Shown here piece by piece: positions 16,759 to 22,005 of a DNA stretch of 22,005 nucleotides; the stretch's first letter is position 1, and each line of letters opens with the position of its first letter. Below the pieces are notes generated by a model. That model made no database searches, was not told where the DNA came from, and saw only the letters and a list, made by a program, of their open reading frames with translations. Made by a program: the position numbers and the translations under genes. Source of the DNA: JAVBNU01 sp964617065 (GTDB lineage Bacteria; Cyanobacteriota; Vampirovibrionia; Gastranaerophilales; Gastranaerophilaceae). Where the stretch lies: positions 1 to 22,005 of the forward strand of contig CAZTVM010000021.1 in the NCBI GenBank assembly GCA_964617065.1. Reading direction: 5' to 3'.

Positions 16759-17330
16759 GAAATGGCATCAAGCCTTGCGCAGCCAGCCAGTGCCGGTGAA
16801 CTTTCAGCTGAACCTGTGATACATCCTAATGGGTCTTTGAAAAACAACAATACGTTATTTTTAGTTAATTTGGAAGTATTTAAACTTACGCTTCCGTTAG
16901 GATTCACCAATTGTACATGTTCAGAGTTTACGCCATCAGCTCTTGATGAATATCTTTCATATCGAACGCTACCGTCAGATAAAGGCAAACGCTTAGTTGA
17001 TATAAATTTGTCTTCAGTTTGTAAGGTGCATAAAAGTGGTGCGCTCGATGATTGGGGTTTATAGACGCTCAATGTGGATTTTTTGCCATCTCTTTCGGTG
17101 TTTACAACGACATTTCTATTTATCCTGTTAATTTTACGAGAAACATAATGTCCTTTGCTGTAACGTTCTACTTCTACCATCAGCCCATTTTTAAATCTCA
17201 TTTCTTTCATTGCTCCAACGGGCAAATGCTGAGAAACTGAGCCTGAAAAAAGTTCTCCGTTTGCTGTTCTTGCCACACCGTCAGCTATATTCACTGCAGT
17301 ATTAAGGGTAATGCGTGCTATCCTAGCCAT
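16755..17330 (-). CDS. DG/NG-turn repeat protein of unknown function
   Basis: A 191-residue protein I do not recognise. It has no signal peptide or membrane segment. Most of it is built from short strand-turn units with ANG, KNG, SKG, RDG, SDG, ADG and PNG turns, the same texture as in the C-terminal parts of the 5543-7072 and 20736-21701 proteins. The last 35 residues are more hydrophobic and contain Cys-Gly pairs. AGGAG is 8 bases before the ATG. A 16-base palindrome lies 20 bases upstream (17350-17365). A structural or surface-interaction role is only a guess. Confidence 0.65.
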   Translation of the reverse strand: MARIARITLNTAVNIADGVARTANGELFSGSVSQHLPVGAMKEMRFKNGLMVEVERYSKGHYVSRKINRINRNVVVNTERDGKKSTLSVYKPQSSSAPLLCTLQTEDKFISTKRLPLSDGSVRYERYSSRADGVNSEHVQLVNPNGSVSLNTSKLTKNNVLLFFKDPLGCITGSAESSPALAGCARLDAIS

Positions 17331-17349
17331 TTTTTCTCTCCTGAACTTG

Positions 17350-17365
17350 TTATTAATGTTAATAA
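17350..17365. promoter_or_regulatory. AT-only palindrome upstream of the 16755-17330 gene, possible operator
   Basis: TTATTAATGTTAATAA has 7-base perfect arms around a TG centre. It lies 20 bases before the ATG of the minus-strand gene, where a repressor could act. In AT-rich spacer this may also be chance. Confidence 0.25.
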
Positions 17366-17434
17366 TTAATCATGTTATTGACTTTAATAACCTTACTACA
17401 AGCCAAACAATTTGTAAATATATTTGTTTTGCCA

Positions 17435-17466
17435 ATAAAAAAGAGGAACATCTATTGTTCCTCTTT
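17435..17466 (-). terminator. Intrinsic terminator of pgk
   Basis: A perfect 10-bp inverted repeat (AAAGAGGAAC at 17440-17449 and GTTCCTCTTT at 17457-17466, 7-base loop) lies 23 bases after the pgk stop. On the minus strand the stem runs into a T tract. Confidence 0.85.
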
Positions 17467-17488
17467 ACATTTAAAAAATGGTTTAGTT

Positions 17489-18694
17489 TTACTTGTCGTC
17501 TAATGCAGCGACGCCCGGCAAAACTTTACCTTCAATGAATTCTAAACTAGCACCGCCGCCAGTAGAAATATGAGTAAACTCAGATGAAGGCATACCGTAC
17601 TTTTTCACAGCAGCGACTGTGTCACCACCGCCAAGTACACTGACTGCTCCATTTTTTGTAGCTTCCATGACGGCTTCTGCTACAGCTTTTGTACCTGCTG
17701 TAAATTTTTCATTTTCAAACGCACCAACAGGTCCGTTCCAAAGTATAGTCTTTGAATTTTTGATAACATCTGCAAACGCTTTTTGCGTTTCTACACCGGC
17801 GTCGACACCTTCAAATCCGTCAGGAATTTCAGTTACGTCAACGACTTTGTTCACTCCGTTGCCAGAAAAATCGTCAGTAACCAAAACATCTTTAGCCATA
17901 ATGATTTTTACGCCTTTTGCCGCAGCTTTTTTCTCGACTTCTTTAGCTACGTCCATTTGGTCGTCTTCACAAATTGAGTTACCGATTTTGCCGCCGTTAG
18001 CCTTCACAAAAGTGTATGCCATGCCACCACCGATAATCAAATTATCTACTTTGTCTATTAAATTTTCGAGAACGCCGATTTTCGTAGAAACTTTTGCTCC
18101 ACCTACAATAGCTGTAAACGGTCTTTTAGGCTCGTTTAACGCTCCGCCTAAACATCTCAATTCCTTTTCCATCAACAATCCTGATACAGCAGGTTTTAAA
18201 ATATGAGCAACTTTTGCGGTTGAAGTATGTTTTCTATGTGCTGCACCAAATGCGTCATTTACATAAAAATCACCTAATTTTGCAAGTTCTTGTGAAAAAG
18301 TCATATCGTCGTCTTTTGCTTCTTCAGCTTTGTAGTATCTTATATTTTCCAAAAGTGCAACTTGTCCGTTTTTCATATTTTCAAGCTCCTTGTCTGCACC
18401 TTCGCCTATTGGTTTCGATACAAATAAAACATCTTCACCTAAAACTTGTGAGAGTTTTTTTGCTACAGGCGCTAACGTAAATTCCGGATTAGCTTCTCCT
18501 TTCGGTCGTCCTAAGTGAGCCATCAAAATAATTTTTGCGCCTTTTTCTTTTAACAATTTTACTGTCGGCAAAATTGCTTGTATTCTCGTATCGTCAGTTA
18601 CGTTTTTGTTTTCATCTAACGGTACATTGATATCTACACGTACCAACGCACGTTTCCCAGTGATATCTTGTAAATCCTGAATTGATTTTTTCAT
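17489..18694 (-). CDS. pgk: Phosphoglycerate kinase
   Basis: A 401-residue monomeric glycolytic enzyme that transfers phosphate from 1,3-bisphosphoglycerate to ADP. The N-terminal substrate-binding motif LVRVDINVPLD is at 17-27 and HLGRPKG at 60-66. The C-terminal nucleotide domain shows GGGDTVAAV (355-363) and STGGGASLE (377-385). Length is normal. AGAGG is 7 bases before the ATG. It is a single-gene unit with its own promoter and terminator; no gap or tpi neighbour is present. Confidence 0.97.
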   Translation of the reverse strand: MKKSIQDLQDITGKRALVRVDINVPLDENKNVTDDTRIQAILPTVKLLKEKGAKIILMAHLGRPKGEANPEFTLAPVAKKLSQVLGEDVLFVSKPIGEGADKELENMKNGQVALLENIRYYKAEEAKDDDMTFSQELAKLGDFYVNDAFGAAHRKHTSTAKVAHILKPAVSGLLMEKELRCLGGALNEPKRPFTAIVGGAKVSTKIGVLENLIDKVDNLIIGGGMAYTFVKANGGKIGNSICEDDQMDVAKEVEKKAAAKGVKIIMAKDVLVTDDFSGNGVNKVVDVTEIPDGFEGVDAGVETQKAFADVIKNSKTILWNGPVGAFENEKFTAGTKAVAEAVMEATKNGAVSVLGGGDTVAAVKKYGMPSSEFTHISTGGGASLEFIEGKVLPGVAALDDK

Positions 18695-18719
18695 TTTACA
18701 CCTCTTTTTTCTACCATTA

Positions 18720-18756
18720 CTTTACTATTCTATTTTAGAGAAAAAAAATAGTAAAG
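18720..18756 (-). promoter_or_regulatory. pgk promoter bracketed by a 10-bp inverted repeat
   Basis: On the minus strand a -35-like TTTACT (18755-18750) and -10 TAGAAT (18732-18727) are 17 bases apart. A perfect inverted repeat, CTTTACTATT at 18720-18729 and AATAGTAAAG at 18747-18756, covers the -35 and the bases just after the -10. This could be an operator for a dimeric repressor. No regulator is identified. Confidence 0.45.
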
Positions 18757-18828
18757 CGTCTGTTCAGGTTCACAAAAAATAAGATTGAAAACTAATGTCC
18801 AAAATCAGAACAACCTGAAATTTCTCAT

Positions 18829-18855
18829 AAAAAAAAGCCGTCCTTAGGGGCGGCT
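18829..18855 (-). terminator. Intrinsic terminator, minus strand, upstream of pgk
   Basis: On the minus strand an 8-bp GC-rich stem (AGCCGCCC at 18855-18848 and GGACGGCT at 18843-18836, one G-T pair, 4-base loop) is followed by eight T. It cannot serve leuA, which runs the other way, so it must end a separate minus-strand transcript. Confidence 0.8.
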
Positions 18856-18900
18856 ACTAGACTTGGGGAGGAGGTTTTGGTATTGACCTTTCGGTCTCAC
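18829..18900 (-). ncRNA. Candidate small RNA with exposed CCTCCTCCCC, Yfr1-like layout
   Basis: On the minus strand, a GACC-GAAA-GGTC hairpin (18896-18885) is followed by about 29 unpaired bases that include CCTCCTCCCC (18874-18865), then the terminator hairpin and T tract. Cyanobacterial Yfr1 has the same order: 5' hairpin, single-stranded CU-rich core, terminator. The core here is not the Yfr1 sequence. CCTCC can pair with Shine-Dalgarno sites. The 5' end is uncertain: AATAAT (18906-18901) would start it near the first hairpin, while an extended -10 (TGATATAAA, 19019-19011) would give about 175 bases. On the plus strand the same stretch has GGAGG before a 24-codon TTG frame (18883-18957), which I think less likely. 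Confidence 0.4.
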
Positions 18901-19005
18901 ATTATTACTAACGACTTTTTTTTTGTTTTCTTGAAACAATTCATCTATTTAGAGTAGACTGACTACTAATTATGTTTAGAAATTTAAAGCGTTTTTCTGT
19001 GAAAA

Positions 19006-19034
19006 TCGACTTTATATCACTTTTATGCTATAAT
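19006..19034 (+). promoter_or_regulatory. leuA promoter
   Basis: TCGACT (-35, 19006-19011) and TATAAT (-10, 19029-19034) are 17 bases apart, and TGC precedes the -10 (extended form). The start is near 19041, with a leader of about 22 bases. No leader peptide or T-box is visible, so attenuation by leucine is not indicated. A weaker divergent extended -10 overlaps it on the other strand. Confidence 0.65.
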
Positions 19035-19062
19035 CTGTGGGTGGATTTACTGAGAAAGTTAG

Positions 19063-20601
19063 ATGAACGAATTGCCTTTTTTTTATGATATTACTTTGCG
19101 TGACGGAAATCAGTCGCTTAAACGACCTTGGAACACTCCTGAAAAAGAATTGATTTTTAATCAACTTTTGCTACTAGGGGTCGATGCCATCGAGGTCGGC
19201 TTTTCAGGCTCATCTGACATGGATTTTGAAGCATGTCGCTACCTCGCTGAAATCGCAAAAGACAACGTCATCGTTTCAGGGCTCGCTCGTGCTGTTGAAA
19301 AAGATATAATTAAAGTTTCAGAAGCTATTAAAGTTGCCCCTCGCCAACGAATTCACACTTTTATTACAATGAGTCCTTTCAATATGAAATACGTTCTAAA
19401 TAAACAACCTAATGATGTTCGTAAACTCGCTGTAGATGCTGTTAAATACGCCAAAGAACTTCTCGGCGCCAACGGTGATGTGCAATTCTCTGTAGAGCAT
19501 TTTGGCGATTGCATAGAAAACTTGGACTGGGTCATTGAGTCTTTGCATGAAGTCGTGGCTGCCGGTGCTACTGTTATTAATTTGCCTAACACTGTCGAAC
19601 GCTACCGTATCAAAACCTATGTCGATATGATTCAGCGTGTCTACAACGAATTACCAAAAAACATTACTATCGCTGTTCATTGTCACAACGACTTAGGCAT
19701 GGCTACAGCTGCTACGGTAGAAAGCTATTTTGTCGGCGCTCGTCAACTTGAGTGCGCTCTGAACGGACTCGGTGAACGTGCAGGCAACACTAATATTTAT
19801 GAAGTCGCTGTCGCACTCCACAATTCTGGTGTTAATGTGCCACTTAATCTTAACGAAATCTACGAAACAGCTCTGCTCGTCGCTGAAATGTCACAAGTTC
19901 CTATCGCCGAAAAAGCTCCTCTTATTGGCCCTGAAGCGCTCGCTCACAGAAGCGGTATACATCAAGATGGCGCTGTCAAAACTAAAGACATGGAGAAAGG
20001 CGCATATCGACCTATTCACCCGACATTAATCGGTCGGAAAGATGACGAAAAACTCGGATTTACCAGCCAATCAGGTAAATCTGCTGTCTTTGAAATTATC
20101 TCTAATGCTGGTTACGCTATCACTCTGCAAGAGGCTATTCGTCTCACGCCTATTATTAAAGCTGCTGCTCAAAAAGTCGGTGAACTCCCGACTAGAAACA
20201 TTATCGACATCTATTTCAAAGAAATCTTCAATGTCAATGGACCTTTTGTCTGTGTTTCTTTTGAAAAATTGTCTGACAAAAAATATAACCTTAAATTCAA
20301 CTACTTTGAGAAAGAATACGACTTGATAGCCTCTGGTAACGGACCACTCGACGCATGCTTCTCCGCTCTCAAAGAGGCTGGCTTTACTCAAAAATTAGTC
20401 CGCTATGAACAAGAAGGTCTCGACGAAGAACTCTACAACGGTCAAGCGAAAGCTATGACTGTTATTCACTTCTCTATGCCTGACGGATCTACTGTTATTT
20501 CCAGAGGCATGGACGACAGCACTTCTCGTGCTAATGTTAAAGCGGTTTTTAACGGCTTAAACCTCATTGCTAACAAGTTTCCGGCTATTAATACCAATTG
20601 A
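19063..20601 (+). CDS. leuA: 2-isopropylmalate synthase family protein
   Basis: A 512-residue enzyme of the DRE-TIM metallolyase family. 2-isopropylmalate synthase condenses acetyl-CoA with 2-oxoisovalerate, the first step of leucine synthesis. The catalytic start DITLRDGNQS (9-18) gives D9 and the R13-D14 pair; the metal-binding HCHND is at 206-210 and GLGERAGNTN at 235-244. The barrel ends near 290 and a linker and regulatory-type domain (about 380-505) follow, as in leucine-inhibited LeuA. The motif has N where many LeuA have E (RDGEQ). Homocitrate or citramalate synthases are close relatives, so the substrate is not certain. Its codons end in C more often than those of its neighbours, and no other leu genes are adjacent. 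The ribosome-binding site is weak. Confidence 0.82.
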   Translation: MNELPFFYDITLRDGNQSLKRPWNTPEKELIFNQLLLLGVDAIEVGFSGSSDMDFEACRYLAEIAKDNVIVSGLARAVEKDIIKVSEAIKVAPRQRIHTFITMSPFNMKYVLNKQPNDVRKLAVDAVKYAKELLGANGDVQFSVEHFGDCIENLDWVIESLHEVVAAGATVINLPNTVERYRIKTYVDMIQRVYNELPKNITIAVHCHNDLGMATAATVESYFVGARQLECALNGLGERAGNTNIYEVAVALHNSGVNVPLNLNEIYETALLVAEMSQVPIAEKAPLIGPEALAHRSGIHQDGAVKTKDMEKGAYRPIHPTLIGRKDDEKLGFTSQSGKSAVFEIISNAGYAITLQEAIRLTPIIKAAAQKVGELPTRNIIDIYFKEIFNVNGPFVCVSFEKLSDKKYNLKFNYFEKEYDLIASGNGPLDACFSALKEAGFTQKLVRYEQEGLDEELYNGQAKAMTVIHFSMPDGSTVISRGMDDSTSRANVKAVFNGLNLIANKFPAINTN

Positions 20602-20625
20602 TTGTAACAATTAATTTACAAATCT

Positions 20626-20641
20626 ATTGCAAAGTAGCAAT
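20626..20641 (+). terminator. Weak hairpin after leuA, possible terminator
   Basis: ATTGC-AAAGTA-GCAAT, a 5-bp stem, is followed by TTATATATTT 25 bases after the leuA stop. The stem is short and the T tract is broken, so termination is doubtful. Confidence 0.25.
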
Positions 20642-20674
20642 TTATATATTTACAATACTTTAAGCTATTGTGAA

Positions 20675-20683
20675 TGATATAAT
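20675..20683 (+). promoter_or_regulatory. Extended -10 promoter of the 20736-21701 gene
   Basis: TGATATAAT is a perfect extended -10. The start is near 20690, with a leader of about 45 A-rich bases. The best -35-like hexamer (TTTACA, 20649-20654) is too far away to count. Confidence 0.6.
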
Positions 20684-20735
20684 AAAAAAAATGAAAATAT
20701 AATAAAGAAAAATAGAAATACGAAAGGGAAAAAAA

Positions 20736-21701
20736 ATGACGAGTATTCAAAGTATTAATCCGATGGTAGGTAGAGCTAACGCTCAAAACGCTGGTTTAAA
20801 AGCTAAATCAAAAAATGTAAATTTCGGTCAATCAGCCGATGTTGCAGCTGAACCTCAAGCTAAAAGCAACAATGGTCTTTTATGGGGACTCGGTGGTGCT
20901 GTCGCTGCTGCAGGCATTACTTATTTATGCATGAGAAAAGGCAAAGGCGCTGAAGCCGCTGAAGAAGTTGGTGAAAAAATTGTTAACAAATTTGCTTCAT
21001 TCATTAAAAGGGATTCTAACGATACAGCAGAAGTCATTAAAAGTGGTAAAACATGGATCTTGAAGGGCGCTGAGACTGGTGAAGAAGCTCTTATACTTGG
21101 TAAAACTCAATCAGGTCGTACAGTAGAATTCAAATTCAAGGGTGAAAAGCTAACGGAATCAACTAGCACGAAAGATGGTGTTACTACTTTAAGAAAATTC
21201 GAATCCGTAGGAGAAGGTGAAGCTGCAAAGTTGAAAGTTACTGAAACTATTTCATCAGGTAAAGCAGCTGCAGACTCTGATATTACTATTGAACGTGTTT
21301 ATAAAAGTTTAGATAGTGATGAAGTTTATACTTATACAACGAAAAAAGGTAGTACTGTTATTGAATCAATGGAAAAAAATAATGAAGGTAATATCACTAA
21401 AACAGTGTCTACAGCAAATGACGGTAAGATAACTACTAGAGAGATGTCCTACACTGCTGACGGTAAAACACTTGAATATAGCGTGTTAAAAGAAAATTCT
21501 AATATAACAGAATTGATAGCAGCTGACGGTTCATCTTATAGAATAATTGCTGCAGAAGGAAACAACACTGCAAAAGTTCAAGTATTAAAAGGCGGCAATA
21601 CGTCAACAGTTGATGACCTTAATGCAGAAGGTGTGGATACAAAAATAGCAAGCAACTTTGAATTCCAAAACGGTGTATTCAGCAAAAAAGCAAAAGCATA
21701 G
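20736..21701 (+). CDS. Membrane-anchored DG-turn repeat protein of unknown function, VNFG motif
   Basis: A 321-residue protein I do not recognise. The polar N terminus has VNFGQ (28-32). One hydrophobic segment (about 47-66, rich in Gly and Ala) is followed by Arg/Lys and then a long, charged, Thr- and Ser-rich domain. That domain is made of strand-turn units with KDG, NDG, ADG, KKG and SSG turns (from about 140). The order N-terminal F-G motif, one membrane helix, DG-turn repeats is the same as in the 5543-7072 protein, which adds a proline tract. AAAGGG is 7 bases before the ATG. It has its own promoter and a strong terminator, so it is a single-gene unit. A type of surface or envelope protein is possible but not shown. 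Confidence 0.7.
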   Translation: MTSIQSINPMVGRANAQNAGLKAKSKNVNFGQSADVAAEPQAKSNNGLLWGLGGAVAAAGITYLCMRKGKGAEAAEEVGEKIVNKFASFIKRDSNDTAEVIKSGKTWILKGAETGEEALILGKTQSGRTVEFKFKGEKLTESTSTKDGVTTLRKFESVGEGEAAKLKVTETISSGKAAADSDITIERVYKSLDSDEVYTYTTKKGSTVIESMEKNNEGNITKTVSTANDGKITTREMSYTADGKTLEYSVLKENSNITELIAADGSSYRIIAAEGNNTAKVQVLKGGNTSTVDDLNAEGVDTKIASNFEFQNGVFSKKAKA

Positions 21702-21737
21702 CCTATTTAACAGAAAAATAAAATAAAAATAAAGAAA

Positions 21738-21777
21738 AAACAATGTCGAGGCAAAATAAGTCCTTGGCATTGTTTTT
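21738..21777 (+). terminator. Intrinsic terminator of the 20736-21701 gene
   Basis: A 14-bp stem with two G-T pairs (21738-21751 with 21762-21775, 10-base loop) is followed by T, starting 37 bases after the stop codon. The flanking A run means it may also work weakly on the other strand. Confidence 0.85.
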
Positions 21778-22005
21778 AAGTTGTCGTCCTGAAACTTAAA
21801 GCATTGCAACTCGCAATAAGCGCTCATGTTCAGGAGTTTTTCTGCTAGTTGGTACTGGCATGAGGTTTTCAGTTCTTCGCACACAGATACGAAGCAATTA
21901 GATATTTCTTTACGAAACAATGCTGAAAGCGAGACTGTTTGAGCCAACGCAGTTGGCGAGTTTCGAGCTTTTGCGTTGAGTTTAGAAATATCAATTGTGC
22001 AGTAT
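21778..22005 (+). other. Hairpin-rich segment of different composition, reaching the window edge
   Basis: After the terminator the base composition becomes visibly richer in G and C, and five stem-loops follow in 220 bases. They are TCCTGAA/TTCAGGA (21787-21793, 21829-21835) enclosing ATTGC/GCAAT; GCTAGT/ACTGGC (21844-21859); CTTCG/CGAAG (21875-21894); and a long imperfect hairpin at 21895-21997. That hairpin has CAATT-A-GATATTTCT pairing with AGAAATATCAATTG outside and GCCAAC/GTTGGC (21943-21957) at its tip. Several stems need G-T pairs in the plus-strand sense. The minus strand is an open frame from 22005 to 21603, but it is Cys-rich and runs into the neighbouring gene. It may be a structured RNA or a dispersed repeat. 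Confidence 0.45.

Larger units (their letters stand above)
18695..19062. other. Gene-free stretch between pgk and leuA
   Basis: These 368 bases hold, from left to right, the pgk ribosome-binding site and promoter with its inverted repeat, an AT-rich spacer, a minus-strand terminator with the candidate small RNA, a second AT-rich spacer, and the leuA promoter. No protein-coding frame of convincing size is seen. Confidence 0.8.

Noticed and set aside
17619..18206. Plus-strand frame of 195 residues opposite pgk
   Set aside because: It lies fully inside pgk on the other strand and is a composition shadow (Ser/Pro/Thr-rich); pgk is certain.
18883..18957. Plus-strand 24-codon frame starting TTG after GGAGGAGG
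   Set aside because: No promoter on that strand and a low-complexity product; the strong minus-strand terminator makes the small RNA reading better. Not excluded.
21603..21947. Minus-strand frame of 114 residues at the right edge
   Set aside because: It overlaps the 3' end of the 20736-21701 gene and its terminator, is unusually rich in Cys and Phe, and has no ribosome-binding site. The right part is better explained by the hairpin-rich segment.
1..22005. CRISPR arrays, tRNA or rRNA genes, insertion sequences, phage genes
   Set aside because: I saw no regularly spaced repeats, tRNA cloverleaf, rRNA sequence, transposase or integrase motifs anywhere in the window.

Overview
The window comes from an AT-rich bacterial chromosome with dense, ordinary housekeeping genes on both strands. 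Several features suggest a gut Melainabacteria/Gastranaerophilales-type organism (non-photosynthetic relatives of Cyanobacteria): a Ski2-like DExH helicase with a DSHCT-like tail, a meso-DAP-type MurE, a bifunctional Rel, and a set of unrecognised proteins carrying a short [V/I]-[N/S]-F-[G/K] motif near the N terminus. The lineage call is inference from family content, not a database result. Genetic code 11 fits: TAA, TAG and TGA all end intact genes here.

Layout. 2-715: the 3' part of an HNH-type gene interrupted by an in-frame TAG. 727-3360 (+): Ski2-like helicase. 3357-5437 (-): gatD, then an ROK sugar kinase, then a small possible Sm-like protein. 5543-7072 (-): a membrane-anchored, proline- and arginine-rich protein of unknown function, bracketed by two 71-bp direct copies of the gatD promoter and first codons. 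7385-7735 (+): a small lineage-type protein, convergent with a YggU/DUF167 gene. 8076-10277 (+): rel. 10289-14498 (-): a cell-wall/lipid operon, ftsI-type PBP, murE, gpsA. 14626-16758 (+): a tightly coupled crcB, Fmt-like, Nfo-like cluster. 16755-17330 (-): an unknown DG/NG-turn repeat protein. 17489-18694 (-): pgk. 18695-19062: a gene-free stretch with an intrinsic terminator and a candidate small RNA. 19063-20601 (+): leuA family. 20736-21701 (+): a membrane-anchored DG-turn repeat protein. 21738-22005: a terminator, then a hairpin-rich segment of different composition running to the window edge.

How the genes relate. PBP, MurE and GatD all act on peptidoglycan or its lipid II precursor; GpsA makes the glycerol-3-phosphate needed for membrane lipids. 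Rel sets (p)ppGpp. CrcB, the Fmt-like protein and the Nfo-like protein share a transcript but no obvious pathway. Promoters with an extended -10 (TGnTATAAT) recur. The most unusual items are the gatD-promoter duplication around the 5543-7072 gene, the Yfr1-like RNA candidate at 18829-18900, the structured segment at the right edge, and the shared N-terminal motif in four otherwise unlike proteins.
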